A stretch of 51,627 nt of DNA from Chara braunii (GCA_003427395.1 BFEA01000061.1:1279879-1331505), one strand, 5' to 3'; counted from the stretch's first letter, positions 1-10,678 are shown. A program made the numbers and translations. The notes: generated from the letters alone by a model not told the origin.

Positions 1-26
1 TTTTTTTTTTTTTTTTTTTTTGTTGA

Positions 27-136
27 GGTACGACCTTCTTGCCCCGACGTACGGTCATTATAGCTCAGTTTAGACTGAAAGATACCTCAAATACAGCTAT
101 AATGACAGTACGTTGTATTCGGGGGAAGAAGGTACC
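27..136. repeat. Foldback MITE, GGTAC/CTTCTT family
   Basis: The ends are inverted repeats (GGTACGACCTTCTTGCCCC at the left, GGGGAAGAAGGTACC at the right). A second inverted pair lies inside (around 51-65 and 97-116). No coding capacity. Related copies with a CTACCGTCTTC end lie at 11802-11922 and 12783-12884, so this is a small non-autonomous family. The superfamily is not clear. A poly(T) run fills bases 1-21. Confidence 0.65.
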
Positions 137-214
137 GTCGGTGCTCTTGTTCTGTGGGAAGACGCACTTGATTGCAACCGAGGTTGGCCTTTTTTTTTTT
201 TTTTTTTTTTGGAA

Positions 215-1245
215 AGCTTCAACTGTTTCATTGCAAAAATAATATCTGGACGAGGCCGGGGACCTCACAATTCAACCCGGAGTTATCCTGGCAGCCTTAG
301 CCAGTTTCGCTTACGAGCCAAGCTCATGTCCTCAAATCAAACTGCACAAAGGATACTCCTCAGCTATGCTGGAAACGAGGTCCAGCGTCCTGTCCTTAAC
401 CGCTTTCCAAAAAAAGGAAAGAATCAATCTTGAAGCACAGTAAAAAGGGGAGCTATCCAAACTGGCTAGCTCTTTATTCTACTTCCAACGTTCCATCTCA
501 AGAGGAATTCATAGCTGCCCAGATAGAAACCTTGAATGTCTTCGCAGCTGCCAACTCAACAGGACACCAAAGTATCTCTGTCGGACCTGAAATCGGTCCT
601 ATTTAAGTCTCAGATCACCAGCCAAAGCTAGCTACAACATTTATGCAGCTCTTGAGCTCCTTCTACGTCTTTTTAACCCGAAACACAACTTTACAGCCTA
701 AGACTTTTAAAATCTGCACGCTCGGGCTTTACCAAAACCAAAATCACCTCAACCACTGAGCTATCCTCATAGTTGTCTCATCTATTACTGTTGCAAAATA
801 GCCCTTCATCCCGCATACCCTGCCAAACCGAACAAAACTGAACCTTTTCCAATCAGCTAAAATTACCAGACGAATCTCTTGCTTTATCATGCTACAGGTC
901 TGCTGGAAGGAGATTGTATTCTTCTTAAATACCTTCGCGTTCCTTGATTCCCACAGGGCACCCAATATGATGCCTCTACAGATCAAGGCTATATACCACA
1001 CTCCTGTTTCAAACCCGGCTCCATCTGGGATTTTACCGTATAGAATAAAGTTATCTGCCCATTCATCTGTGGTTGCCTCCCATTTCTTCCAGTTTTCTTT
1101 CCACCATTCCCACACCCTGTCTGAGAACGGGCAGTATAACCATAGGTGCCCTGCATTTTCCCAGGCCCATTCACATCTCATGCAGACTGTGGGAATGTTC
1201 ATTCCTTTGTCATTCAACCAAGTAGCCGCTGAGGTTGGCTTTCCC
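215..1245 (-). mobile_element. 5'-truncated L1-type LINE tail (copy A)
   Basis: On the minus strand this is the last part of LINE ORF2 followed by a 3' UTR. The UTR ends in a conserved tail (about 247-312) that also occurs at 45480-45543 and 6593-6657. A T-run at about 190-210 is the complement of the poly(A) tail. The 5' break is near 1245, next to duplicated GGCTTTCCC motifs and another T-run. This is a typical incomplete reverse transcription product. Confidence 0.8.
744..1217 (-). pseudogene. LINE ORF2 C-terminal fragment with zf-RVT domain
   Basis: A 157-residue open frame with a zinc-binding reverse-transcriptase C-terminal domain. The cysteine/histidine pattern is CX2CX8HX4C (CMRC...H...C), followed by a Trp-rich segment (RVWEWWKENW). 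The same layout is found in the more complete LINE at 45.8-46.7 kb (CMRC...HLWFSC...RVWQWW), so the two belong to related LINEs. There is no RT or endonuclease part and no promoter, so it is a remnant rather than a gene. Confidence 0.8.
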
Positions 1246-1747
1246 TTTTTTCCAGCTTGGCTTTCCCCTTTTTTTTTTTTTTGGGGGGGGGGGATAGAGC
1301 TGTGTGTTTCGCCTATAGGTCTCGATGCTCCTTGATGTACTAACCCTTGCTACGGCTTCATGATTCAGCTTGGCTTTCCCTTTCTTCAGGTTGGCTTTCC
1401 CAGGTAGCCTTCACGGAAGGTGACGGCCTTCAGATATCATTATCCAACTGACCGCCCCAGGTAATTCAGAATGACTTAACTCTCTTCATCTGATTGCATC
1501 TGGATTCGAACTTGGGTCTGATTCATCTTCCAACAGTTCATGGGTGTACCAGCTGAGCTAGGTCAGTTGGTGGGTTTGCTAACTTAGATTCCCCAGAATA
1601 ATCTGGGAAAAGAGAGGGGAACAAAGGTTAGGGAAGGTGACAGATTCCAGGCCCCACTGGGCTTAGTTCCCAGAACCCCCTTCTTCCACCCCTTTCGTAG
1701 GCAGGGTGTCGTACTGATGATATGTTCGCTAATGCATTGGAGGTGTT
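1246..1747. other. Intergenic repeats; no gene seen
   Basis: Contains T- and G-runs at 1267-1293, repeated GGCTTTCCC motifs, the SINE-like segment described separately, and anonymous sequence. I see no coding region. Confidence 0.6.
1500..1575 (-). repeat. tRNA-derived SINE head (copy 1)
   Basis: Read on the minus strand, TAGCTCAGCTGGTA (1547-1560) matches a pol III box A and GTTCGAATCC (1502-1511) matches box B, with tRNA-like spacing of about 40 nt. A second copy with the same flanking sequence lies at 23148-23215. The flanks do not fold into a full tRNA acceptor stem that I can see, so a tRNA-derived SINE is more likely than a functional tRNA gene. Confidence 0.65.
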
Positions 1748-2139
1748 TTTTTTTTTGGAAAATTTTCGAAATGCCCCCGAAGTTTGCATTTATTTGCGGT
1801 GTGCCCCTGTGAAGGCGGACTTACCCTGTGGTGCCCCTCGGACCTCTGAAATTTTCCGCAGGCCCCTGTCAGCATGGGGCGTAACTTTCCCATATGCCCT
1901 TACTGGACCGCTGGTGGTGTTTCGTCGGTCCGTCCTTGAAAGGCCCTCACGAGGGGCACACATCTTTCTGTGATGCCCTTGCAGCAGTGGCGGCGGGAAT
2001 TCAAATTCGAAGTGGTGGGCATTCCACGCGCCGCCACGAAAAAGATGCAGCAGTGAGTCTTCGAGTTCGCCGCGCGGCGTCGGTGATCGATGAGTTGGAG
2101 TGCATACAGCTACCGTGCGAAGGGGAGCGTGCACGCATG

Positions 2140-2434
2140 TGTGTGTGTCCATGCTCATTGCCCTCCTCCCTCCTCCTCCATCCATGCGCATCGCCCTCCT
2201 CCCTCCTCCTCCTTCTCCGTCCTCATCCCTCTCCTCTCTTCTCATCCAGCCTCCATCCTCTATCCTCGTCCGAGTCCTTGTCCTCTCTACTCTTCCCCTC
2301 CTCTTCCCTCGTTCCTCCCTCCTCCAACTTTCTCCTCGTCACCCCTCCATCTGCACCTCCTCCATTGTCAACCCCCTATTCATCACCATGGCCGTCTTCC
2401 TGGCGTCATCGCCCATGCACGTGCGCGCGTCTGC

Positions 2435-2498
<64 letters not shown>

Positions 2499-2986
2499 GT
2501 GTGTGTCCATGCTCCTCCTCCCTCCTCCTCCATACATGCTTATCGCCCTCCTCCCTCCTCCATCCATGCTTATCACCCTCCTCCCTCCTCCTCCCTCTTC
2601 CTCCCTTCTCCTCCATCCATGCTCGTCGCTCTCCTCTCTTCTCCTCCAGCCTCCATCCTCTATCCTCGTCGGCTCGGTCATCGTCATAGTCTTTTTCCTC
2701 TGTACTCCTTTCCATCCTCTTCCCTTGTTCCTCCTCTTCCCTCCTCTTCCCTCCTCTTCCCTCCTCTTCCCTCCTCTTCCCTCGTTCCTCCCTCCTCCAA
2801 CTTTCTCCTTGTCACCCCTCCCTCTCCTCCTCCTCCATTGTCCTCCTCCTAACCATCACCATGGCTGTCTTCTTGGCGTCATTGCCCATGCACGCGCGCG
2901 CGTCTGTATGTGTGTGTGTGTGTGTGTGTGTGTTCTGTGTGTGTGTGTGTGTGTGTGTGTGTTCTGTGTGTGTGTGTGTGTGTGTG

Positions 2987-3034
<48 letters not shown>
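2140..3034. repeat. Duplicated CTCCTCC-rich block ending in (TG)n
   Basis: Two diverged units, about 2140-2506 and 2507-3034. Each has CTCCTCCCTCC runs, then CATCACCATGGC(C/T)GTCTTC, then CCCATGCAC, then a (TG)n tract. The second tract is interrupted three times by TTCTG. Open frames through it encode only Ser/Pro/Leu and Val/Cys low-complexity runs and are not supported as genes. Confidence 0.8.
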
Positions 3035-3036
<2 letters not shown>

Positions 3037-3039
3037 TAG

Positions 3040-4570
3040 CATGCGCACATCACATGCACTTCACGTCATGCCCGTGCTACTCCGACTAACAACGTCGGCA
3101 CACCGTGAGCAAGAAGCAAGACGCGGGAGGCGATATCCAAACGCGGCGAGGTAAAACCACTTGGTATGTCCATTTTGTGGTGAGGGTAACCACGGGGCCG
3201 TTTATAGGGTGATGTCGGCCAAACCAGCGCAAGTGGCGATTTGAAGTGAAGGGGAGTAGGGGAGCTTCGTCTTTTAAGGGGGCAAAACAATCATCCTAAA
3301 AAAAGGAAAGCGAAAACACGAAAGAACGAAAGGAAGACAATTCGAAAAACCGAAAAAGCAAGACGAGTATTGAAGACAGTCCACTGCATGCCATAGCTCA
3401 GATACAACCATACATTCCATCGGGACATTTCCCCGAGGAGGAACAAACAGCGAGGCGGCACATAGGGTGAAACGCATGGGGGAGGCATATGAACCTAGAG
3501 GCATGAGAGAAAGAACAAGCACTGAGGCAACACATAGGCTGAAACACATGGAGGAGGCGGGAGGGCATAAGTACAAGTATCGAAGAACAACAAAGCAGGC
3601 TAAGCAGCTAGAAGAATAGAAAACAACAAAGGACAGGCGGGAGGGTAGAGGGGAGGAGGGTGGGCAAACAAACAACACAAAGCAAGAAACAAGGAACGAA
3701 AAAAATAAAGACTGATGTTGATAGATTGTTTCGTCGGAGTTGCACCGACTCATCAGGAGGCTGAACCCTCGACAATCTGCGGAGTACCGGTTTTGGATGT
3801 TTTGGGTCATGAACCCTTTGACCCTTGTTGAAGGCAGATTGCCCACAAGCGGAACATAGCAGCGAGCGACACCCGTGTGAAGCACCAGGCAACACACCCG
3901 AAGCCGCTCAACCGCACAACGCCAAAGACGACTGCAAGGAATGCAGCGCGGCAGCCGTGCAGTGAAGTACAAGACAACACAAGCAAGGCAAGGGCGCTGC
4001 CGGGGACGACAAGGCGAGTGGACCAGCAGCTCGGCAACCGTGGAGCGGAGCACAAGGCACCGGCAACAAAGCAACCCAACTACATGGCACACAAGCAGCA
4101 AACACGAAAGGCACGACCAGCGGATGAGCAACACGGCAGCGAAGCAACGAAGCGCAAAGCAACACCAGCAACACGGCCACACCACACAGCGGACACAACA
4201 ATTTGCAGAGAGCCGCACATGAAGCAAGCAGGACAGGCAGCAGGGCAGCGGCGGAGCGCAGACGAGGACATCCACACATCCAACACGGAGCAAAGCAGCA
4301 CATCACCCACTCACATCACGGGTGAACCCCGCAGACTGTTGGTTCCCACCACCCGCTGAGTCAGGGAGACACTCCGACGACCATCCGTCATCACCGACAA
4401 GTAACACAGACATCCCGAACCGAGCGCCCCCCTAAGAGTGCAGTTGGCACTCCAAACGAGGAACCACTGACTGTTTGGCACTACTTAAGGGTGCTCAGTC
4501 GGGTCAACAAAATTACTTAGAAAAAAATCAGAAAGAGGACAGACAACAGAAGAAAAGAATGACAGACCTA
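3040..4570. other. Interior of the inverted-repeat element; no gene recognised
   Basis: Purine-rich A/G sequence with an imperfect tandem repeat of roughly 70 bp at about 3452-3575 (CACATAGG...GAAAC.CATGG...GAGG). The hammerhead motif lies in the middle. Open frames on both strands (for example a Cys/Leu/Val-rich 339-codon frame on the minus strand, 3274-4293) show no domain and have skewed composition, so I do not call them genes. Confidence 0.5.
3723..3778 (-). ncRNA. Type III hammerhead ribozyme
   Basis: Read on the minus strand, all conserved core parts are present in order. Stem III is AGAUUGU pairing with ACAAUCU (7 bp). The cleavage triplet is GUC, with cleavage after the C complementary to base 3771. 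Stem I is GAGG/CCUC with a 6-nt loop. CUGAUGA is exact. Stem II is GUCGG/CCGAC with a 7-nt loop UGCAACU. GAAA closes the core. No core base deviates. Open stem III makes it type III, the arrangement known from plant retrozymes and viroid-like RNAs. I found no second copy nearby, so a retrozyme LTR pair cannot be shown. Confidence 0.88.
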
Positions 4571-4576
4571 AAACTG

Positions 4577-4840
<264 letters not shown>

Positions 4841-5241
4841 ATACTCATCGCCAAATTGCAGATATGCCCTGGTAGCATCTCTCCGGGGGCCAGGGGAAAG
4901 ACTGTGACTGTCAACAACGGCCACAGTGGCTCGCTGGAAACATGGACGGTACCAATAAGGGCATATGGGAAACTTTTGTGCTGGTTCTCAACGGCCATCC
5001 GGTAGGGGCATACTGAAAATTTGGTACTGGTACCGGTAGGGGCATATGAAACATTTTTCAGGCCCAAACGCCGCCAGGGGTTTTCTGGAAACATCTTCGT
5101 GGTCAGAGGGGCACGACAAGGTAAGTCGGCCGTCAGAGGGGCACGCTGCAAATAAACGCAAACTTCAGGGGCATTTCAAAAATTTTCCTTTTTTTTTTTT
5201 TTTTTTTTTTTTTTTTCCCTTAATCGAGCATTGGAGGTGTT

Positions 5242-5865
5242 CTGGGGCCTGGACCCACTAGCATCGATTTACGCTTCAGCAGTTTGGTTTTCTACGACGT
5301 GCGGCGAGAGGTGACATCCGGCGACCTTTGATCCTTTTGTGTATCTTCGGCGCAGGGCGATAAGGACCACTTCGTGGAGGTATCTGTCCGCTGGCCAATG
5401 GAAGAGTTTCGTTTTCATTTTTTAGTCCATTTAGCTAGCCACTTTGCGTTGGCGCGAAGCTGCAATGTTGGAGTTTCTCAAGCGGGGGGGCGTTTTTGCA
5501 GCTTCGTGCCTTGCTTTTTTTTTTTCGCAGAAATTGAGAATATTGAGATTTCTGTGGAAGACTGCGAACAGGCCGGCGGGAAGGTCGCATGCAGATGTAC
5601 CGGGTTGGTGGAAGTGTGGATGCACTGAAGTTCTGTCATGATGTCTATGTCAGGGCCCGTAATTTTTCGTTTTTTGGGTCCTTTTCTTTGCATTCGTGTA
5701 AATGATAAAAAGCATTGTTTATGCATTTTTAAATGAGAAAAGAACGCCACACACTGATTTACTCGATGCTAGTGAGTCCAGGCCCCTGGGTACTAAAAAG
5801 AGACGGGTAGTCCCGAAATTCCCCGCTGTGTTAAAAAAAAAAGAAGAACAAAAAAATAAAAAAAT
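5242..5865. other. Anonymous sequence; no gene recognised
   Basis: Unique-looking sequence after the 3.5-kb element, ending in an A-rich run (5833-5871). Short open frames up to 90 codons show no known domain. Confidence 0.5.
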
Positions 5866-5901
5866 AAAAAAATCCCCCTGTATGTTAAGTTGCGAACTGA
5901 T

Positions 5902-6703
5902 TGGAATGAAAGGTGGGTCCTGCTGGGCTTTGTAGGGGGGGAACAGACAGGGCTGAAAGGTTGGGCGTATGTGGCTCATGTGGCCAGGTCAGTGATCTGC
6001 TCAGTTATATGGGCAGATAGGAATAGATCCAGGTTTGAACGGCGCCCTTACTCAGATGGAGAGATCAAAGTTAGCATCAAACGGGGCCTGACTCGGAGGA
6101 GGGAGATCCAAGCAGATTGGCGCAGAAAGGCCAACTGTGGAAAGGGCCCAAGGAAGAAACTCTGGTGGTTTTTGAGATCATGGGCAAAGGGGAACAGATT
6201 GGCGGGGGTTCATGCAACCAGGGCCCTGGTGATTTCGAAGTGGCTGAACTCTGAGTAGAGTAGGTAGATTAGAAGAGTAGGTTGGTGAGTAGAGAAAGGG
6301 GAGGGTTTGGAGTTAGGGGACCAGGGTACTCGGTTGGTAGGGAGGGAGGAGGCTAGAGAGTACCAAGGTTCCACCTGGCCCTGAAGGCTGGGTCGTCGCG
6401 TTTAGACTGTTTCTCTGCTTTTTGGGGAGATTAAGAATATTAATGTGAGGAAGTGGATTGTAGGAGACTTAGTGTGTATAAGGGTAAACGTGGGCAGCAG
6501 TACAGTAGTGTCTGATGATGAGCGGCAGAATTGAGAAAAGGAATGCCATTGGAGAGTTGGTGTAATTTTGGGTCCTCAGTGCAGCTGGGGCCGTAAGCGA
6601 AACTGGCTGATGCTGCCAAAATAACTCCGGGTGGAATTGTGAGGTCCCCGGCCTCTTGTGAAATTGCTTTAATATAATTGGTTGTGGTAAAAAAAAAAAA
6701 AAA
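5902..6703 (+). mobile_element. 5'-truncated LINE tail (copy B) with target-site duplication
   Basis: The C-terminal end of LINE ORF2 (5902-6258) is followed by a 3' UTR. The UTR contains the family tail (6593-6657, TAAGCGAAACTGGCTGATGC then GTGAGGTCCCCGGCCTC) and a poly(A) tract at 6689-6703. The 12-nt sequence TTGCGAACTGAT lies just before the LINE (about 5889-5900) and TTGTGAACTGAT just after the poly(A) (about 6705-6716). That is a one-mismatch target-site duplication, as expected for target-primed reverse transcription. Confidence 0.82.
5905..6258 (+). pseudogene. LINE ORF2 C-terminal fragment
   Basis: The frame reads GWAYVAHVARSVICSVIWAD and continues RNRSRFE. It aligns by eye with GWGYVAQVIRGIIFDTLWKD of the longer LINE at 45.8-46.7 kb, and with the segment after the zf-RVT knuckle in copy A. 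The frame opens with an arbitrary upstream codon and lacks the knuckle itself. It is a truncated remnant. Confidence 0.75.
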
Positions 6704-6910
6704 CTTGTGAACTGATCTATAAATAACTTACTATCAAGAAAAAAAAAATAAAAAATCCCCCTGTATGTTAAGTTGCGAACTGAACTATAAATAACGTACT
6801 AACAAGGTGAGCCCATCCCACAAAACTGTGCACGCAATACCTTTCTCGTCCTTTTGCCTAATAAGTAAGGCCAAGTGTAGTACTATCTATCTGTTGTCAT
6901 CAATCAGTCT
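6704..6910. repeat. Short tandem duplication around the LINE insertion
   Basis: GAACTGATCTATAAATAAC (from about 6709) recurs as GAACTGAACTATAAATAAC (from about 6778). TCCCCCTGTATGTTAAGTTG occurs at about 5873 and again at about 6757. The LINE therefore landed inside one unit of a pre-existing tandem repeat. The rest, to 6910, is anonymous. Confidence 0.7.
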
Positions 6911-7040
6911 AGGGCCTCGCCACACGAATGTCGAAAACGGAATTTTCGACATTTTCTACCACACAGCATGTCGAAATCCAAGATGCAATTTTTTTTCAGG
7001 AGCTGTCAGGGAAAGGGTTCCGACACCTCCTCTCGAGCAA

Positions 7041-7456
7041 GGGCCTAGTTGCACTACTCGCCATCCGTCACATTTCGTGGCGGATGTGTGGTGAGTGAAA
7101 AAACTGAGAATCGTGTCGAACTCGAGGCCTGGTTGCACTTACTTGCCACTATATTTCTTCTACAGAAAAGTTAAAAAAAAAATTGTCCACCTGATCATCC
7201 TGATGTCCACTCGTGAAGCCCTGCACTCTCCAGAAAGTTGTTTTGTGGAGAGCCTGGAGAGGTCCGAAGACCACCCTCCACAAACGACTGTGCACAGGCG
7301 GGGAAACCGAATTCACTCTCCAGAACTTGTGTAGACGGTGTGGCGAGCCCTCTGACACATTTTGCATTCGCCAAGTTTGTTTGGCGAGTAAGTGCAACCA
7401 GGCGCCTACTCACCATCGCCAAACTTGGCATACGGAGAGCAGTGCAACTAGATCCC
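7041..7456. repeat. Foldback MITE containing a second MITE
   Basis: The outer ends are GGGCCTAGTTGCACTACTCG (7041-7060) and, inverted, AGCAGTGCAACTAGATCCC (about 7438-7456). Inside it, at 7125-7407, is another inverted-repeat element of the same style. The GGGCCT-GTTGCA end resembles hAT-like MITEs. I could not find a clear 8-bp target duplication. Confidence 0.6.
7125..7407. repeat. Inner foldback MITE
   Basis: GGCCTGGTTGCACTTACTTG (7126-7145) is matched inverted by GAGTAAGTGCAACCAGGC (7386-7403). It is nested inside the 7041-7456 element and shares its end motif, so members of one family have inserted into each other. Confidence 0.65.
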
Positions 7457-7750
7457 AAGGCTCGTTTCCACTTCAGGCCTGCAACTTGGACATTTTCAAC
7501 AGTCAGATCGGATGGGATGTCGAGTTCTTGCCCGAATCTCGAAAAGGAGAACGGACCAACCCTTGTCCTATCTTCACCCCAGTTTGTCTCTTTTAGGCAT
7601 AGGACTCGTGAGTTCTTCACTTCGACATGCTGCGTGGCGAAGAGAGTTTTTCTGTCGAAAGAGGGAATGTCGAAAGTTCCTGACATATGTCGAATGTCGT
7701 GAGGTTTGGACATTGGTGTGCACACTGTAAAGCGATGGAGAGTCCTCATG

Positions 7751-7871
7751 GGGCCTCGTTGCAGTACTCTCGAAATGTGCAAATCGAGAGTGAATCTTCC
7801 ACTAGAATATGGAAAGATACATCGCCATGATTTTTGTCTTTGTGCATGTCGAGAGTAGTGCAGCGTCGCCC
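7751..7871. repeat. Short foldback MITE of the same group
   Basis: CTCGTTGCAGTACTCTCGA (about 7755-7773) is matched inverted by TCGAGAGTAGTGCAGC (about 7849-7864). The 121-bp element has no coding capacity. Sequence from 6910 to 8015 shows further TGTCGAAA/TTTCGACA inverted motifs, probably older insertions, and no gene. Confidence 0.6.
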
Positions 7872-8550
7872 ACGGTCTCTCGATTTTCCGTGGCAAATTG
7901 CAGTCGCAGATTACATGAGACTTTCGGAAGAGAAGAAGAAGGTCCGAGAAGGTGGGGACAGGAGGAGGATTATAATTTTTAATGGAAAACGGGGTTAAAT
8001 TTAGGACCGGATGCAACTCACCTTCAGACTACAGTAGATGCAATGGATAGTCATGTTTGTGCAGTTGCAGATTGCAACGGGGGACGGGGAATACGGAATG
8101 TCATGTGTCTACATCCACTCACATCTTGTGGGCCGTTGTGGCTGCTCAGCTATACCCCTTTCACCTTTTTTTTTTTTTTTTTTTTTTTTTTCCCCTGGAA
8201 ACTCTCCCGGATTCTGAGAACCTCAAGCTTGCGCGCTGGGTGACGGATGGAAATTGTCAGTCTCGTGATCAGACAGAGAGGCTGGTCAAATGACATGGAC
8301 AAGTGGAGCAGCGTGCCATTGTAAGAAAAGGAGTGCCCATCAGGGTTGTGTCTACTTCTCCTTCGGGATGACAATACCACACCACAGAATCAAAGATCTT
8401 TTCCACACTCTGATTAGTTCACACTGTTGAGAGGAAGCGTTGTCCTGTCTCGCCTTCTCTCTTCCACTCCACCTTCTTGCAGTCCATTAGCAATTTTAGC
8501 CTTTGAGGGTTCCCTTTTTTTTTGTCATTTTTTGGGAACAGCTAAACTTG

Positions 8551-8736
8551 GGGAAAAGTTATAAAAGCTCCCCGCGACGAAACCTTTCTATTCATTTCCC
8601 CCCAAACGGGGAAGAAAGTGCCACAGGCCCCTAAATGACTTTTCATGTCACTTTTTGCACCCTGTAAAACACTTTTCTGCCACCGGGGTGTCACCACGAA
8701 ACCTTTTGTAGTGGGGAGCTTTTATAACTGTTTCCC
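8551..8736. repeat. Foldback MITE with a perfect 10-bp target duplication
   Basis: Starts GGGAAAAGTTATAAAAGCTC and ends, inverted, GAGCTTTTATAACTGTTTCCC. It is flanked on both sides by GCTAAACTTG (8541-8550 and 8737-8746). A 9-10-bp duplication with GGG...CCC ends suggests a Mutator-type MITE. Longer relatives are at 9148-9390, 11238-11534 and 23706-24122. Confidence 0.8.
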
Positions 8737-8789
8737 GCTAAACTTGTCCATTATCAACATGGGGTGTGACTTGAAAGTACTTGCCCCTT

Positions 8790-8841
8790 CTTCTTCTTCT
8801 CCTTCTTCTTCTTCTTCTTCTTCTTTTTCTTCTTCTTCTTA
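8790..8841. repeat. (TTC)n microsatellite
   Basis: A run of TTC triplets with a few substitutions. The sequence from 8842 to 9147 is anonymous, with no gene seen. Confidence 0.9.
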
Positions 8842-9147
8842 AGAAAACCCCATTCTCAAGGGGGTGTATCAACAAGGGCACGCTCCGGCCGCCCAGTCTA
8901 TCTACAACTCTCTTCTGATTACTTTAATGCAGTTCAATCTTGAAGTTCATCACCTGCTGCAACCCAGGTCCATCATCCCTTGACTGAAATAATGCCCACT
9001 CATTAGGCTTCCCCAACATTAGGCCCGGGGAATCCTGACAGCATTGCTTGCTTGCTTGAAGTTGCTTCCGCTAGGGGGGCTTTACTGTGACCCAAGCCCA
9101 CACCATTAAGTTAAACCAGCCTATCTGAAAAAAGAAGGCTTAGAAGG

Positions 9148-9390
9148 GAAAAGTTATAAATACCCCGGTGGCAAAACCTTCGTATTCATTTGTCCCCAAA
9201 CAGTCCGGGAGGCCCCGAAACGACTTTTCGTGTCATTTTTGCACCCTGGCTGGGCCATTAACGCCCGCTGTGCAAAAATGGTGGAAAAATGTTTTACAAA
9301 CGGGGGGGGGAATGAATAGTACAAAGGCTTTGTGCCAAAAAAGAACCCCTTTGTAAAGAAAAAAACACCGGAAAACAGCCCCCCCCTTTA
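9148..9390. repeat. Degraded copy of the GGGAAAAGTTATAAA MITE
   Basis: The left end (GGAAAAGTTATAAATACCCC) and the shared body are clear: TTCGTATTCATTTGTCCCC, then CGACTTTTCGTGTCATTTTT, then GCACCCTGGCTGGGCC. The right inverted end is rearranged. Confidence 0.6.
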
Positions 9391-9845
9391 ACTTTCTGGA
9401 CTGGAATAACTTAAAGTCTAAACGGTACTTCATAGATTTTTTTCAGCAGGATTGTCTCTGGTGCCCCTCTCTCCATGCCTCCTTCGGCTAGGGGCATTAT
9501 GTGGTTGGGCTAATTCTTCATCAGATGAAATCTCGCTGTATTTAATCGTGACCAGCCTTTTCCCTTCATTCCACTTCCCTTGATGAGAATCTCCTTGTCC
9601 TCTGTCCATCGTCCCATATTTGTACCCGGCCTGACGAGTGAAATACCAGCGGCCCAAACTTAGCGTGCTCAGCCTGTTCTTCTTGACAGTCCATGGCCAG
9701 CCAGTTGCCTCTTCATCTTCTTGCGTCTGCGCATTCTGTCGTCTCTTCGCAGGTTCAGATTTCTGCCTGTCCTTCCATCCCGTAGTCGTCGTCCTCAAAT
9801 TGTGGCTACTTTGCCCCGGCCCAGCCTGTGGCAGCCCGCTGTCAA
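9391..9845. other. Anonymous sequence; no gene recognised
   Basis: Open frames up to about 155 codons on both strands overlap here (for example 9638-10105 plus, 9430-9852 minus), but none shows a domain or splice context that would support a gene. Confidence 0.45.
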
Positions 9846-9849
9846 ACTT

Positions 9850-10330
9850 CAACTTAAAGGTTATTTACATCACAAGTTGGCACTTCCCTCTACCAAGAAA
9901 ATCCAGAAACGACCTTCAACTTCAACTTCTGCCCCTTTTTTGTGCGGCGTGCGCCGGGACAAAGTGTTGCTGCGTCAAAGTTTCCATCGTGTACTATGGA
10001 ATTCAAAATGGAAGGGAAAAGTGTTGCGGCCCAGTCAGTAGTCTTTCCTTTCCCCTGTCCACCCAGCCAGTGGCAGGCGGCGAAGGTCAAAAGGTTATTT
10101 CATAATGTCATAATTATTTCGATCGAAAGAACCCTCTACCAAGCAAATTCGGAAAAGCCTTCGAGTCTTCGACTAACTTTGCTTCTTTCCACTTTCGCCC
10201 TCTTTCCATGTGCCGGCACGAAGTGTAAGACGCAAAAGTAGTAGCAGTAGTAGCAGTAGTAGCAGTAGTAGTAGAAGTGTTGCCTCAAAGTTTCCATGGT
10301 GTGTGAAAATGGAAAAACTTAGGCGCTTAG
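9850..10330. repeat. Diverged tandem duplication of about 240 bp
   Basis: Two units share AGGTTATTT, CCCTCTACCAAG, AGCCTTC/GACCTTC and (C/T)TCAAAGTTTCCAT(C/G)GTGT in the same order (about 9858-10085 and 10094-10330). The second unit carries an inserted (AGT)n/(AGC)n tract at about 10233-10275. Confidence 0.6.
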
Positions 10331-10503
10331 GGAAATAGTCAGAAGTCTTGCCAAAGCGGACGGATGGAGTCTTCATGGAGAGTCGTGTTGTCACAAAGAT
10401 TTACTTATATATTAGCTTGTGATAAATTAAAAACAGGTAGCCCAGTCATGAATAATGTGCATAGCTTTGGGAACCTGGAGCAAGCTTTGGGAAATTGTGT
10501 ACA

Positions 10504-10504
10504 N
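10504..10504. other. Single-N scaffold join
   Basis: One N followed directly by a T-run, most likely an assembly join. Similar single Ns occur at 18482, 18633, 18713, 43153 and 47381. Confidence 0.8.
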
Positions 10505-10517
10505 TTTTTTTTTTAAA

Positions 10518-10570
10518 CAAGCTCCATCTATTGGTGGGGAGCAACACCTGCTGGAAACCGGGTCCAGTAC
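10518..10570 (+). repeat. Dispersed repeat, CCATCTATTGGTGGGGA family
   Basis: The core CTCCATCTATTGGTGGGGAG followed by CACCTGCTG and GGTCCAG also occurs inverted at 18810-18870, and in the same orientation at 20760-20803, 24530-24570 and 35247-35275. Most copies adjoin A or T runs, which suggests a SINE-like retroposon. No pol III boxes were identified. (CA)n follows at 10642-10678. Confidence 0.6.
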
Positions 10571-10641
10571 TTTGATTCATGTTGTGTGTGCTTGGAAATC
10601 TTGCAAGCACGGGTTAGAGGAAAGGTTATTAACCAGATTAA

Positions 10642-10678
<37 letters not shown>

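Noticed and set aside
1500-1575. Functional tRNA gene on the minus strand
   Set aside because: Box A and B are present, but I cannot form a complete cloverleaf with acceptor stem, and a diverged second copy shares non-tRNA flanks. SINE is the better reading.
1894-3039. 381-codon open frame (Ser/Pro/Leu then Val/Cys repeats)
   Set aside because: It is a translation of CTCC-rich and (TG)n low-complexity DNA, with no domain and no gene context.
3274-4293. 339-codon minus-strand frame rich in Cys, Leu and Val
   Set aside because: Composition reflects A/G/C-skewed DNA. There are no membrane or domain patterns that hold up, and the opposite strand is equally open.
4340-4400. Second hammerhead on the minus strand (GGUGAUGA near 4370)
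   Set aside because: The core is wrong (no CUGAUGA) and GAAA and a cleavage site are lacking.
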